From NCBI RefSeq assembly GCF_900188085.1, contig NZ_FZOU01000001.1, positions 806,001-870,000 on the forward strand: a stretch of DNA of 64,000 nucleotides. The letters are read 5' to 3'. Under the pieces are notes generated by a model. That model was not told the DNA's origin. It worked only from the letters and a program-made list of their open reading frames with translations, and did not search any database. A program made the translations under genes and the position numbers. The DNA comes from Granulicella rosea (GTDB lineage: Bacteria > Acidobacteriota > Terriglobia > Terriglobales > Acidobacteriaceae). Shown piece after piece: positions 36,776 through 45,849 of the stretch (position 1 is the stretch's first letter; the number at the start of each line of letters is the position of its first letter).

Positions 36776-37546
36776 ATGTCTACAACGAAAACGATTTCAA
36801 GACTTGCATTCGCCGCCGTGATGGCTGCTGGGTTGATGGCCGCGCGTCCATCGCTGGCGCAGGTCAATGCCGACCCGGTCGTGCAGGCCGATGTAAACAA
36901 AGCGCTCGATAAGAAGCAGTTCGCCAACGTCAAAGGCGTGGCGCACAACGGTATCGTCACCCTGACCGGAACGGTCGATGTGTACGCCCAGAAGGAGGAT
37001 GCCGACAAGCGCATTCACCATCTGAAGACGGTCGCGAGCGTGCAGAACATGATTCAGGTTGGCGGGCCGCAGGTCGAAGACGCGACGCTGCGCAACAAGC
37101 TGGCCGAGAAGATCAGCTACGACCGCGTAGGCTACGGCACGACCGCGTTCAACTCCTTCACGATCGGTGTGCAGGACGGCGTGGTGACGCTGGGTGGCAC
37201 GGCCTACGGCCCGGTCGACAAGGACTCGGCGATCAGTCTGGTGGCGAACTACCCCGGCGTGAAGGATGTGGTGGACAACATCGAAGTCGCGCCGCTCTCG
37301 CCGAACGACGACCGCATCCGCATCGCGGAGGCTCGCTCCATCTACGGCTTTCCGACGCTGAACCGTTACGCGATCGACCCGGCGAAGCCGATCCGGATCA
37401 CGGTGGTCAACGGTAATGTCACGTTGAACGGCGTGGTCGACAGCAAGATGGACAGAGACACGGCGAACATCCGTGCGAACGCTGTACCGGGGGTGTTCAA
37501 GGTGACGAACAACCTGCAGGTGGCGAGCGCGGCGGGCGGCAACTGA
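36776..37546 (+). CDS. Periplasmic protein with three BON domains
   Basis: The 256-residue protein has a signal peptide (MSTTKTISRLAFAAV onward, ending LAQ near residue 28) and three tandem BON domains: residues about 35-95 (GIVTLTGTV), 103-170 (GVVTLGGTAYG) and 200-250 (GNVTLNGVV). BON proteins (like OsmY) bind phospholipid membranes or protect the periplasm during osmotic stress. Start ATG 36776 has AAAGGAGA upstream. It is 100 nt after tamB and probably has its own promoter, but a strong terminator follows. Expression in stress is an inference from the family. Confidence 0.85.
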   Translation: MSTTKTISRLAFAAVMAAGLMAARPSLAQVNADPVVQADVNKALDKKQFANVKGVAHNGIVTLTGTVDVYAQKEDADKRIHHLKTVASVQNMIQVGGPQVEDATLRNKLAEKISYDRVGYGTTAFNSFTIGVQDGVVTLGGTAYGPVDKDSAISLVANYPGVKDVVDNIEVAPLSPNDDRIRIAEARSIYGFPTLNRYAIDPAKPIRITVVNGNVTLNGVVDSKMDRDTANIRANAVPGVFKVTNNLQVASAAGGN

Positions 37547-37570
37547 CCTCGTTCTGGGCTTGAAGGGAAG

Positions 37571-37602
37571 AGGCTCCGCAGTGCGCGGAGCCTTTGTTTT
37601 TA
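37571..37602 (+). terminator. Rho-independent terminator after the BON gene
   Basis: A perfect 9-bp stem (37571-37579 with 37585-37593) with a 5-nt loop is followed by TTGTTTTTA. The T-run overlaps the stop codon of the converging RDD gene. Confidence 0.9.
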
Positions 37603-38145
37603 TGCGATGCCCGACTCGTCCGCAGCCGCGAGTTCCAGCCGCTTCGCCCCGTCGCGCACGTCCACAACGATGGTCTCCGCGATGCGGTCGTGAACGCACA
37701 TGCGATTGCGGTTGATCCAGAACTGCACGAAGCCGAAGCCGCCTTCGAGGAATGACGCGCCGTAACCCAGGGCGCGTTCGATCGCCTGCCACCAGCCGAT
37801 TTCGTGGTGCGTCAGCGATATAACGCGCAGCTTCATGATGCGTTTGCCGATGGTCTGGCCCTTGCCGAGCTTCAGAGCGATGGCGAAGTACAGGGCCGAT
37901 TCGGCCAGTTCTTCAAGTTTGTGCGCCATCTCCACGACGAGCGACAGCATCGAGACCGCCTCATGCGTCTCCACCTTCTTGCTGTGATGGTGGAAGGGAA
38001 ACATGAGAACGGCGGTGATCACGTAGACGATGGTGAGGTCGATGACGAAGGCCCACGCGCGCTGCCGGAACCCGGCCAGCGGCAGACCGTTCAATGAATC
38101 GACACGCGCCGTCTCGTGGGCGTGGAAGTACCTGGTTTTGGGCAT
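37600..38145 (-). CDS. RDD family membrane protein
   Basis: The 181-residue protein starts its core with GFRQRAWAFVIDLTIVYV, the R-D-D type motif of RDD proteins, and has about three hydrophobic segments, including the TIGKRIMKLRVI loop typical of the family. RDD proteins are small membrane proteins, some involved in ion exchange or osmotic tolerance; the role of this one is unknown. The C-terminal 35 residues are charged. It is divergent from the UbiA gene and converges on the BON gene. Confidence 0.8.
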   Translation of the reverse strand: MPKTRYFHAHETARVDSLNGLPLAGFRQRAWAFVIDLTIVYVITAVLMFPFHHHSKKVETHEAVSMLSLVVEMAHKLEELAESALYFAIALKLGKGQTIGKRIMKLRVISLTHHEIGWWQAIERALGYGASFLEGGFGFVQFWINRNRMCVHDRIAETIVVDVRDGAKRLELAAADESGIA

Positions 38146-38192
38146 CGTGGCTCCATCTTAGCGAATCTTCGCCCATCCGCTAACATAGAAGC

Positions 38193-39062
38193 ATGGCTTC
38201 ACTGACGAAAAGCACCGCGACCACCCTCGAGATGATCAAGTGGGAGCATTCCATCTTCGCCCTGCCCTTTGCGCTGACCGGCGCCGTTCTTGCCGCGCAG
38301 GGCGTTCCCACGCTGCGCGCGCTGCTGTGGATCGTCGTCTGCATGGTCTCGGCGCGCTCGGCGGCAATGGCCTTCAACCGGCTGGCGGACGCGGAGCTCG
38401 ACGCCGCGAACCCGCGCACGGCGATGCGAGCCATCCCCGCCGGAGCTCTCAGCTCGAAGTTCGTCGGCGGCTTCGTGGTCGTCTGCTCGCTGATCTTCTT
38501 CTTGGGTGCGGCGATGCTCAACCCTCTGACGCTCAAGCTCTCGCCCATCGCGCTGATCGTGGTGCTGGCCTACAGCTATATGAAGCGCATCACACGCTGG
38601 TCGCACCTGGTGCTGGGGCTCGCGCTGGGCATCGCGCCTTCGGCGGCCTGGGTCGCGGTGCGGGGCTCGCTCGATCCGCGCATCGTCGTGCTGACGGCGG
38701 TGGTCATCCTGTGGGTCGGCGGCTTCGACATGCTCTATGCCTGCCAGGACTTCGAACACGACCGCAAGGTCGGACTGAACAGCGTCCCACAGGCCTTTGG
38801 GCTCGAAGGCGCCTTCTGGCTCGCGCGCGGAATGCACCTGCTGGCGGTGGTGTTCATGGTTTGGCTGGTCGTGCTCTTTCACCTGGGATGGCCCGCGGCC
38901 GCGGGCATCGGCGTCGTGACGCTGCTGCTGGCATACGAGCACAGCATCATCTCGCCGCACGATCTGCGCCGGATGAACGCGGCATTCTTCACGTTGAACG
39001 GGATTATCTCGGTGGTGTTCTTTCTGTCGTTTGCGGCGGCGGTGCTGGCGCATCGCGCATAA
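38193..39062 (+). CDS. UbiA family prenyltransferase (quinone synthesis)
   Basis: The 289-residue polytopic enzyme has both aspartate motifs of the UbiA family: NRLADAELDAANPRT near residue 62 and YACQDFEHDRKVG near residue 185. About eight membrane helices are seen. It attaches a polyprenyl chain to an aromatic acceptor, in ubiquinone or in menaquinone synthesis by the futalosine route (MqnP). The sequence fits either; acidobacteria mostly use menaquinone, so MqnP is my preferred reading. It stands alone between the RDD and CsbD genes, with a terminator at its end. Confidence 0.85.
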   Translation: MASLTKSTATTLEMIKWEHSIFALPFALTGAVLAAQGVPTLRALLWIVVCMVSARSAAMAFNRLADAELDAANPRTAMRAIPAGALSSKFVGGFVVVCSLIFFLGAAMLNPLTLKLSPIALIVVLAYSYMKRITRWSHLVLGLALGIAPSAAWVAVRGSLDPRIVVLTAVVILWVGGFDMLYACQDFEHDRKVGLNSVPQAFGLEGAFWLARGMHLLAVVFMVWLVVLFHLGWPAAAGIGVVTLLLAYEHSIISPHDLRRMNAAFFTLNGIISVVFFLSFAAAVLAHRA

Positions 39063-39066
39063 GAAA

Positions 39067-39086
39067 GCCCACCGCTGAGGGTGGGC
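39067..39086. terminator. Hairpin terminator between ubiA-type and csbD-type genes
   Basis: A perfect 7-bp stem (39067-39073 with 39080-39086) with AAAG and CTTT flanks lies between the converging genes and extends the pairing on both strands. Confidence 0.75.
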
Positions 39087-39107
39087 CTTTCTCATACTTG
39101 AAATTTT

Positions 39108-39443
39108 CTACTGTACCTGTCGAATATCCCGCTCATCATGCGGGTGTTCGATGCGATGCACGACATGCTTGACGGCTTCGCTGGCCCGCTCCGCGCCCGC
39201 GACGATATTGTCGCGAAGATGCGCGCCGGTCTCTTCCGCTTCGATCTTGGCCTTCGTCGCTTTGGGCTTCGCGACGCGCTTTGTAGCATCCTTCACGCTT
39301 CCGGCGGCTTCTTTCGCGCTACCCTTTACCTGCTGGGCCGCGCCCGCGTTCGCGAGCTTCTGGTCGCCGATCGCCTCGCCAGTCTTCTGCTTTACCTTGC
39401 CTACGATCTTATCGATTGCGCCTTCTACATTTTCTTTTGCCAC
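39108..39443 (-). CDS. CsbD-like stress-response protein
   Basis: The 111-residue protein matches the CsbD family (N-terminal ENVEGAIDKIVGKVKQKTGEA, then QVKGSAKEAAGSVKDA), a small hydrophilic, helical, lysine- and alanine-rich general stress protein. The C-terminal third, with histidines (HVVHRIEHPHDE), is an addition to the core family. The start is a GTG with a GGAGG Shine-Dalgarno 6 nt upstream. It lies in tandem with the lmo0937-type gene on the same strand, and both families are stress-associated. Molecular function is unknown. Confidence 0.85.
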   Translation of the reverse strand: MAKENVEGAIDKIVGKVKQKTGEAIGDQKLANAGAAQQVKGSAKEAAGSVKDATKRVAKPKATKAKIEAEETGAHLRDNIVAGAERASEAVKHVVHRIEHPHDERDIRQVQ

Positions 39444-39485
39444 GTTATGCCTCCAACAGAGTTACATCCGATGTAAGAAGTAGAA

Positions 39486-39512
39486 GGGTGGACGCAAGCC
39501 CGGCGTCCACCC
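39486..39512. terminator. Hairpin after the lmo0937-type gene
   Basis: A perfect 10-bp stem (39486-39495 with 39503-39512) with a 7-nt loop lies between the lmo0937-type gene and csbD-type gene. It could terminate the former on the minus strand. The T-tail is short. Confidence 0.6.
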
Positions 39513-39529
39513 CGTGCTGCCGGCCGAGG

Positions 39530-39679
39530 CTATAACGCGCGACGGCCGGAGAGCAGGTTGAAGATCAGCACGATGATCGCAAGGACCAGCAGAACGTGAA
39601 TCCAGCTGCCGAGCGTGTAACCGCTGACGATTCCAAGAAGCCAAAGGATGAAGAGGATTACCGTGATCGTCCAAAGCAT
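39530..39679 (-). CDS. lmo0937-family small membrane protein
   Basis: The 49-residue protein has two hydrophobic segments (MLWTITVILFILWLLGIV; then VLLVLAIIVLIFNLL) joined by SGYTLGSWIH and ends in a basic tail SGRRAL. This is the pattern of the widespread lmo0937 family of tiny membrane proteins, function unknown, found near CsbD and other stress genes. The start ATG has GGGAG 7 nt upstream. It was easily missed because a longer shadow frame runs through it. It follows pheA divergently. Confidence 0.8.
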   Translation of the reverse strand: MLWTITVILFILWLLGIVSGYTLGSWIHVLLVLAIIVLIFNLLSGRRAL

Positions 39680-39853
39680 GTCGTATCTCCCGTGGGTGGC
39701 TCGGCAATCGAATCTGCCATAAGCCTTCAACTTGTTGCAGGCTGTCGATCCGTTCGACGGCAACCCGCGCCATGTGGTAAGAGGCGCGGTATCAACATCG
39801 AGTTGTACAGGACTGTAAAATGCAGGTTGAGTTTGTAGAGGGAGAGTGCAGGA

Positions 39854-40681
39854 ATGCGGCGGATTGCAATTCAGGGTGAACTCGGTTCGAACAGTCATAT
39901 GGCGGCGCTGGCTATGCCTGGCATCGCCGGAGGCCAGATCGAGATCGTCGGATGCGCGCTTTCGGCCGAGGTCTTCGAACGTGTGATCGCGGGCGATGTG
40001 GACGCGGCCGTCCTGCCGATCGAGAACAGCCTGCACGGCTCGGTCGCCGAGCACTACGACCTGCTGCTCGACCATCCGATCCACATCGGACGCGAGAGCC
40101 TGATCCACATCCGCCACAATGTCATCGCGATGCCGGGCGTTTCGCTTGCGGATATCCGCCGGGTGCTCTCGCATCCGGTGGCGCTCTCGCAGTGCCGCCG
40201 CTGGCTGGCCGCGCACGCGCCGCGGATCGAAGCCGTACCCTTCTACGACACCGCCGGCAGTGTGAAGCACCTGATGGCGCAGGGACTCCGCGATACGGCC
40301 GGGGTCGCTCCAGCGCTCGCCGCGCGGCAGTACGGGGCGGAGATCCTCGTGCCCGACATTCAGGATCACGCCGAAAACTACACCCGCTTCTACCTGCTCG
40401 AACGGGACACCGCGCCCGTTCCGGCCCATCCGGATAAGGTCTCCATCGCCTTTTCGGTCGAGCACCGCCCCGGAACGCTGATGCAGGCGCTCGAGGAGTT
40501 TCGCAGCGCAGGGCTGAACCTGACCCGAATCGAGTCCCGCCCCGTCCACGGCAGCCCGTGGGAGTACGTCTTTTACGTGGACGCGCGGTTCGAGAGCATC
40601 CCGCAGCTCGAGGGCGCGCTCGAGGGGCTGCGGCGGCATACGCAGCAGTTCAAGGAACTGGGGCGCTACCCGGCGGCGTGA
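39854..40681 (+). CDS. pheA: Prephenate dehydratase
   Basis: The 275-residue enzyme converts prephenate to phenylpyruvate in phenylalanine synthesis. The catalytic domain (residues about 1-180) holds the TRF motif in NYTRFYLL, and an ACT regulatory domain follows (residues about 195-270) with the ESRP motif that binds phenylalanine. No chorismate mutase domain is fused, unlike in enterobacteria. GAGGGAGAG lies upstream of the start. It stands alone, so end-product inhibition through the ACT domain is the main control visible. Confidence 0.92.
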   Translation: MRRIAIQGELGSNSHMAALAMPGIAGGQIEIVGCALSAEVFERVIAGDVDAAVLPIENSLHGSVAEHYDLLLDHPIHIGRESLIHIRHNVIAMPGVSLADIRRVLSHPVALSQCRRWLAAHAPRIEAVPFYDTAGSVKHLMAQGLRDTAGVAPALAARQYGAEILVPDIQDHAENYTRFYLLERDTAPVPAHPDKVSIAFSVEHRPGTLMQALEEFRSAGLNLTRIESRPVHGSPWEYVFYVDARFESIPQLEGALEGLRRHTQQFKELGRYPAA

Positions 40682-40863
40682 GCCGTGACCAAAGTCCTGT
40701 TTCAGATGGATTCAAGCCTGCTCCCGCTCCCGCCGATAACGGGAAAATGATAAGCTGCGCCCGGTCTCATCTGCGTCTAAATATTGAGCGGAAGCATCGG
40801 TTTGCGACTTCGTGTAAAGTTGCTGCATCGAATAGCTGATAACTTGATAGAAGGACACTCAAC

Positions 40864-43311
40864 ATGCCAAGCGATTTCGTAAGCGTCATCAAGCCGACAG
40901 CAAAGACCGGAGAGGTCGTCAGCCACATCGAGGGCGGCAGCTCCGCGGTACCCGTACTTCCGGTACGCGATACCGTACTGTTTCCGCACGCCGTTCTCCC
41001 CCTCACCGTGGGCCGGGAGAGCTCCATTCAGCTCATCCAGTCGCTTGGCGAGGAGAAGACGATTCTTGTCGTCGCCCAGCGCGACGCGCGGCTCGACACC
41101 CCTAACCCGCCTGATTTGTATGCGATCGGCACCCGTGCGACCGTTCACAAGGTCGTGAAGATGCCGAATCAGAGCCTCTTCGTCTTCACCGAAGGCAACC
41201 AGCGCGTGCGTCTTGGCGCGTTCAATCAGATGCAGCCGTTCATGATGGCCGAGTATGAGGTCATCGAGGAGGCGGAGCCGGAGAAGTCGCCGGAGCTGGA
41301 GGCGTTGCAGCGGAATGTCGTGAGTCAGTTCCAGACCATCGTCACCTCGTCGCCGACGCTTTCGGACGACCTGCAGACGATCGCGATCAACATCGACGAG
41401 CCGGGCCGCCTGGCGGACTTCATCGCCTCCTCGCTGCCTTTCCTTACCACGGTCGACAAGCAGGAACTGCTTGAATTGGCAGGGGTTGTGGCGCGCCTTG
41501 AACGCATCAACCAGCATCTTGCCAAGGAACTCGAAGTCCAGCAGCTACGCAACAAGATTCAGTCCGAGGTGCAGGATTCGGTGCAGTCCTCGCAGCGCGA
41601 CTACTATCTGCGCGAGCAGTTGAAGGCGATTCAGAAGGAGCTGGGCGACCTCGACGACACCCAGAAGGACATCGCCGAGCTGAGGGAGAAGATCGAAGCC
41701 GCCGGCATGCCGGAGGAGACCAAGAAGGACGCTCTGAAGGAGCTTGCGCGTCTGAGCCGGATGAACCCCGCAGCGGCGGATTATTCACTCACGCGCAACT
41801 ACGTGGAGTGGCTGGCCGTGCTGCCGTGGGCGAAGACCAGCGCCGGTGAGGTCGACATCCTGAAGGCGAAGGAGTTCCTCGACGAGGATCACTATGGTCT
41901 GAAGAAGGTGAAGGACCGCATTCTGGACTACCTCTCCGTCCGCCGTCTGAAGCCGGACATGAAGGGGCCGATCCTATGTTTTGTTGGACCTCCGGGCGTC
42001 GGTAAGACCTCTCTGGGCCGTTCGATCGCACGTGCGCTGGACCGCAAGTTCTCGCGCATCTCGCTCGGCGGCATGCACGACGAGGCGGAGATCCGCGGAC
42101 ATCGCCGGACGTACATCGGCGCGCTGCCCGGCCAGATCATCCAGCACCTGAAGCGGGTAGAGGTGAAGGACCCGGTGTTTATGCTGGACGAGATCGACAA
42201 GCTGGGCCGCGACTTCCGTGGCGACCCCGCGAGCGCGTTGCTCGAGACGCTGGATCCGGAGCAGAACTCAACCTTCCGGGACAACTACCTCGACCAGCCA
42301 TTCGATCTTTCGAAGGTGCTCTTCATCTGCACGGCCAACCAGCTCGACACGATTCCGGGTCCGCTGCTCGACCGCATGGAGATCATCGAGTTGACCGGTT
42401 ACACCGAGGAGGAGAAGGTCGCGATCGCCGAGAAGTACCTGATTCCACGGCAGATCAAGGAGAACGGCATCACGGTGGAGAATATCGAGTTCCCGCGTGA
42501 GTCGGCTGCTCTGGTGGCTCGGCACTACACCCGCGAGGCTGGCGTACGTAAGCTCGAACAGCAAATCGGCACGGTCTGCCGTAAGGTGGCGCGCAAGATC
42601 GCGGAGGGTCACGGCGCAAAGATCGTCATCACGCCGGAGATCATCCACGAGTTCCTGGGCGGCATCAAGGTGCGTGTGGACACGGAGATCGCCGAGCGGA
42701 CGAAGCGTGCGGGCGTGGCGGTCGGTCTGGCCTGGACGCCAGCGGGCGGCGACATTCTCTTCATCGAGGCGAGCCGCATGAAGGGCAAGGGCAGCTTCAC
42801 CATCACCGGTCAGATCGGCGATGTGATGAAGGAGTCGATGCAGGCCGCGCTGACGTGGGTTCGGTCGAACGCCGAGTCGCTCGGCCTCGACGCGGACTTC
42901 ACCAAAGACGTCGATCTGCACATCCACGTGCCGGCCGGCGCGATTCCGAAGGATGGACCTTCGGCCGGCGTCACCATGGCGACGGCTCTGGTGTCGCTGC
43001 TGACCGACCAGCCGATCCGGCCGCTGCTCGCCATGACCGGCGAGATCACGCTGACCGGAAACGTACTGCCGGTCGGAGGCATCAAGGAGAAGTTTCTTGC
43101 GGCCAAGCGCGCCGGGGTTCGCGACGTCATTCTGCCGGTCGACTGCAAGCAGCAGGTGGACGAGGATCTGACGCCGGAGCAGACGGCTGGCATCGCGATC
43201 CACTATGCGACGCACATCGAGGACGTCCTGGCGGTTGCATTGCCGAAGACGGTTATCGAGGTGGTCAAGGCGGAGGAGCTGCGCGAAGAGGTTCTGAGCG
43301 CGACGGCCTAA
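40864..43311 (+). CDS. lon: ATP-dependent Lon protease
   Basis: The 815-residue protease has the LON substrate-binding N domain (residues about 30-220), an AAA+ module with Walker A GPPGVGKT at residues 375-382 and Walker B LDEIDK, and the C-terminal protease with the catalytic dyad Ser700 (DGPSAG) and Lys741 (GGIKEKF). It degrades damaged and regulatory proteins in the cytoplasm. AAGGA precedes the start. The 182-nt gap before it shows no clear CIRCE or heat-shock element; regulation is not apparent. A strong hairpin follows. Confidence 0.97.
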   Translation: MPSDFVSVIKPTAKTGEVVSHIEGGSSAVPVLPVRDTVLFPHAVLPLTVGRESSIQLIQSLGEEKTILVVAQRDARLDTPNPPDLYAIGTRATVHKVVKMPNQSLFVFTEGNQRVRLGAFNQMQPFMMAEYEVIEEAEPEKSPELEALQRNVVSQFQTIVTSSPTLSDDLQTIAINIDEPGRLADFIASSLPFLTTVDKQELLELAGVVARLERINQHLAKELEVQQLRNKIQSEVQDSVQSSQRDYYLREQLKAIQKELGDLDDTQKDIAELREKIEAAGMPEETKKDALKELARLSRMNPAAADYSLTRNYVEWLAVLPWAKTSAGEVDILKAKEFLDEDHYGLKKVKDRILDYLSVRRLKPDMKGPILCFVGPPGVGKTSLGRSIARALDRKFSRISLGGMHDEAEIRGHRRTYIGALPGQIIQHLKRVEVKDPVFMLDEIDKLGRDFRGDPASALLETLDPEQNSTFRDNYLDQPFDLSKVLFICTANQLDTIPGPLLDRMEIIELTGYTEEEKVAIAEKYLIPRQIKENGITVENIEFPRESAALVARHYTREAGVRKLEQQIGTVCRKVARKIAEGHGAKIVITPEIIHEFLGGIKVRVDTEIAERTKRAGVAVGLAWTPAGGDILFIEASRMKGKGSFTITGQIGDVMKESMQAALTWVRSNAESLGLDADFTKDVDLHIHVPAGAIPKDGPSAGVTMATALVSLLTDQPIRPLLAMTGEITLTGNVLPVGGIKEKFLAAKRAGVRDVILPVDCKQQVDEDLTPEQTAGIAIHYATHIEDVLAVALPKTVIEVVKAEELREEVLSATA

Positions 43312-43327
43312 ACTGTAACGGAGGCTT

Positions 43328-43375
43328 GCCCCACGATCGGCGCGGAGGTCTCGCGCCTGCCGTGGGGCTTTCTCC
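43328..43375 (+). terminator. Terminator after lon
   Basis: Outer arms GCCCCACG (43328-43335) and CGTGGGGC (43361-43368), an inner GGCGCG/CGCGCC pair, and a following TTTCT form a long hairpin. Confidence 0.75.
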
Positions 43376-43400
43376 ATTTAAGGGTTGATACCATAGCTAG

Positions 43401-43658
43401 GTGCATATCGATGTCCTCTACTTCGGGGTTCTGAAAGAACTCTTCCAAACCAGCCAGACGCAGGTCGAGCTCCCCGGCGGGGCGAACGTCGGCGAGCTGG
43501 TGAATCTTTTGCAAAAAACCACGTCTAATCAGACGTCGCCGTGGCGCTCGCTCGCCGTGGCGGTCAATCGCGAGTACGCGGGGATGGACACGATGCTGCA
43601 GGATGGGGACGAGGTCGCGCTGCTGCCACCGGTAAGCGGAGGCAGCCCATGCGCGTAG
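43401..43658 (+). CDS. moaD: MoaD molybdopterin synthase sulfur carrier with residues after GG
   Basis: The 85-residue ubiquitin-like protein starts at a GTG (HIDVLYFGVLKEL) and carries the sulfur as thiocarboxylate in molybdopterin synthesis. The family normally ends in a terminal Gly-Gly; here LPPVSGG is followed by four more residues, SPCA, because the frame continues into the start of moaE (10-nt overlap). Either the extra residues are removed or a read-through is tolerated. MoaE follows directly; MoeB, which would adenylate it, is at 26827-27939. A sequencing error at the end cannot be ruled out. Confidence 0.85.
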   Translation: MHIDVLYFGVLKELFQTSQTQVELPGGANVGELVNLLQKTTSNQTSPWRSLAVAVNREYAGMDTMLQDGDEVALLPPVSGGSPCA

Positions 43659-44095
43659 AGATACTCGACAGCGTGCTGCCGACGGACGAGGTGCTGGCGG
43701 AGATCAAGGCTGGCGCGGACGGCGCGGTGTGCGTCTTTGACGGCATCGTGCGCAACAACACGCGCGGACGGCAGACGCTCTATCTCGACTACGAGGCCTA
43801 TCGGGAGATGGCGCTCGATCAGATGCAGGCGCTCGCGGCCGAGGCTGTGACGAAGTTTGCCGTGCGGGATGTGGCTCTGCTGCACCGGTTGGGACGGCTC
43901 GAGATCGGCGAGTCGAGCGTGCTGATCGTGGTGGCGAGCGCGCATCGCGGCGCCGCCTTCGACGCCTGCCGCTGGCTGATCGACACGCTCAAGAAGCAGG
44001 TGCCGATCTGGAAGAAGGAGACGTTTGTCGATGGCGCCGTGTGGGCGGATGGCGAGCCGTTTCCCGAGCAGATTGCGATTGGAGCGCAGGAATAA
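43649..44095 (+). CDS. moaE: MoaE molybdopterin synthase large subunit
   Basis: The 148-residue protein is the catalytic subunit that receives sulfur from MoaD to make molybdopterin from precursor Z. Typical motifs are GAVCVFDGIVRNNTRGR near residue 25, LDYEAYREMA, LHRLGRLEIGE, ASAHRGAAF and the KKQVPIWKKE segment with active-site lysines. Its start overlaps the moaD end by 10 nt, and it follows lon and moaD on the plus strand. No moaA/moaC genes are in the window. Confidence 0.93.
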   Translation: MRVEILDSVLPTDEVLAEIKAGADGAVCVFDGIVRNNTRGRQTLYLDYEAYREMALDQMQALAAEAVTKFAVRDVALLHRLGRLEIGESSVLIVVASAHRGAAFDACRWLIDTLKKQVPIWKKETFVDGAVWADGEPFPEQIAIGAQE

Positions 44096-44139
44096 GCTAC
44101 CGTGCTGAATGAGGGCTACAAAGCGCTTCAGGTGGAAGC

Positions 44140-44192
44140 ATGGGGCTTTAGCCCCATGAACTCGCGTACCCGATGGAAAAGGGCTTTAGCCC
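44140..44192. repeat. Two short hairpin repeats with core GGGCTTTAGCCC
   Basis: A palindrome (ATGGGGC-TTTA-GCCCCAT) at 44140-44157 and a second GGGCTTTAGCCC at 44181-44192 lie in or next to the start of the VWA gene. The core is a short dispersed motif of the kind common in acidobacterial genomes, recalled from memory. The first copy includes the ATG at 44156. Confidence 0.55.
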
Positions 44193-45127
44193 TGGGCTTG
44201 TTCGCGGTTGCCACATGCGCCCACGCCCAGGCTCCCATCGTCCGCCACGATCCGTCGCTCAATCAGGATCTGCCTACCCAGACCATCCGCACGCAATCCC
44301 GCCTGGTCAACGTCGCGCTGAACGTGGCCGACGAAAAGGGCGCACCGGTAGGAGGCCTTACCCGCGACGACTTCGAGGTGCTCGAAGACGGCAAGCCGCA
44401 GAAGATCGCCTTCTTCGACAAGGAGTCCACCACGCCGCTCTCGATCGTGATGGCGATCGACACCAGCGGCAGCCTGCTGCGCGACGAGCATCTGGAGAAG
44501 GAGGCGGCAAAGAAGTTCGTCCGCGCGCTCCTCCGCGATCAGGATGAGCTGGATCTGATGGAGTTCTCCGACACCGTGCACGAGATCGTCTCCTTCACCG
44601 GCGACAAGAAGCGAATTGAAGAGGGTCTGAACCAACTGGAGCGCGGTTCCGCCACGGCCGTCTTCGACGCCATCTATCTCGCGTCGGACCGCCTCGCGAC
44701 AACCTCCGAGGCCGCCGGCCGCCGCCGCGTGCTGGTGATGATCACCGATGGCGGCGACACTGTTAAGAACGGCACACGGTATCCGCAGGCCATCGAACGC
44801 GCCCAGCGCGCGGGCGTCATGGTTTACTCGCTGATCGTCGTGCCCATCTGGGCCGACGCCGGCCGCAACACCGGCGGCGAGCACGCGCTGATCCAGATGG
44901 CCGACGACACCGGCGGCAAGTACTACTACGTCCAGGACGCCAAGGACCTGGCGCCGGCCTACGCCAAGGTCTCCGAAGACCTGCGGACGCAGTACACCGT
45001 GGGCTACTACGCGCCGGATCACGGCCACGACGATTCGCTGCGGACGATCAAGATCCGGATGAAGGACCCGGCGCTGCGCGGCAAATACACGCTGCGGTAT
45101 CGGACGGGGTACTACGCGAAGCGCTGA
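44156..45127 (+). CDS. Secreted VWA-domain protein (acidobacterial type)
   Basis: The 323-residue protein has a signal peptide (residues about 1-25, ending AHAQA), a segment rich in aspartate with DDFEVLEDGKPQKI, and a von Willebrand factor type A domain with the metal site DTSGS near residue 105, then ITDGGDT. Such proteins are numerous in acidobacteria and may bind metal ions or proteins outside the membrane; function here unknown. The start could be ATG 44156 or GTG 44102; the first lies inside a hairpin repeat. It converges with the YdeI-like gene 8 nt later. Confidence 0.8.
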   Translation: MNSRTRWKRALALGLFAVATCAHAQAPIVRHDPSLNQDLPTQTIRTQSRLVNVALNVADEKGAPVGGLTRDDFEVLEDGKPQKIAFFDKESTTPLSIVMAIDTSGSLLRDEHLEKEAAKKFVRALLRDQDELDLMEFSDTVHEIVSFTGDKKRIEEGLNQLERGSATAVFDAIYLASDRLATTSEAAGRRRVLVMITDGGDTVKNGTRYPQAIERAQRAGVMVYSLIVVPIWADAGRNTGGEHALIQMADDTGGKYYYVQDAKDLAPAYAKVSEDLRTQYTVGYYAPDHGHDDSLRTIKIRMKDPALRGKYTLRYRTGYYAKR

Positions 45128-45135
45128 ACTCCCGC

Positions 45136-45786
45136 TCAGCCGTTCTGATACTTCCAGTTCCTCTGCTTGCCCTCGGCGATCCATTCCAGTGCGGTGGCGA
45201 TCCGGCTGTCGCGGGTGGCGTCGCGCTTGGCGTCGGCGATCCACTCGATATACTCGCGTCTGCAGCTTGGGCTGAACGCCGCGAATGCCGCGGCGGCCTT
45301 CTTGTTCGTCTTCAGCGCGGCGTCGAAGGCGGGTGGTATTGTGAGGGCCTCCTTGGGGGCCTTCACGACGCGATTGCTGGAGGCCATCGGGCTGACGTAC
45401 TCGCCCTTTTCGATGGAGGCCGCGGCCTGCCTGATCCAGCCGAGCATGAGCTTGTCGGCGGGCAGGTCGTTCAGGCTGGTAATGCGGCCGAGCGAGCCCA
45501 TCGCGCCATCCTGCAGGGCGCCGGCTTCGGTCAGGATGGCGGCCATCTCCTGCCCCCAGAAGCCAAAGCTGCAGTGCTCCTTGAAGGCGGAGATGTTGCA
45601 CAGGATGACGCCCTTGTACTCGAAGAACGGACGGCTCCACTTGATGGTCTCGTTCACCTCCGGGCACGCCTTGTGGATGAGCTTGCGCAGGTGCAGCAGG
45701 ATGGGGATGGCGAAGGGCTGCGCCTTGTCGATATAGGCGTCGATCTTGGAATTCAGAGCTGTGGCATTGAGGACTTCGGTCGGCAT
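45136..45786 (-). CDS. YdeI/OmpD-associated family protein with DUF1801 domain
   Basis: The 216-residue protein has an N-terminal DUF1801 domain (residues about 15-110, with ETIKWSRPFFEYKGVILCNISAF) and a C-terminal YdeI-type OmdA region (AAFAAFSPSCRREYIEWIADAK, then R(I/V)AT...EGKQRNWKYQ). Related proteins are linked to tolerance of bacteriocins or polymyxin, or to quinone stress; the role here is unsure. The start is ATG 45786, divergent from the inositol monophosphatase gene with 63 nt between. Confidence 0.8.
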   Translation of the reverse strand: MPTEVLNATALNSKIDAYIDKAQPFAIPILLHLRKLIHKACPEVNETIKWSRPFFEYKGVILCNISAFKEHCSFGFWGQEMAAILTEAGALQDGAMGSLGRITSLNDLPADKLMLGWIRQAAASIEKGEYVSPMASSNRVVKAPKEALTIPPAFDAALKTNKKAAAAFAAFSPSCRREYIEWIADAKRDATRDSRIATALEWIAEGKQRNWKYQNG

Positions 45787-45849
45787 CGGTCTACCCCCGC
45801 AATTCACAACAGGATATGCGAACTTCGCCGCCAAAGGTAAAGTAAGTGC

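Noticed and set aside
34081..37014. 977-residue minus-strand frame opposite tamB
   Set aside because: High-GC shadow frame of the TamB gene, with low-complexity arginine/histidine composition and no start signal.
40682..40863. CIRCE or other heat-shock operator before lon
   Set aside because: No TTAGCACTC-N9-GAGTGCTAA type inverted repeat and no convincing sigma-32 promoter could be seen.
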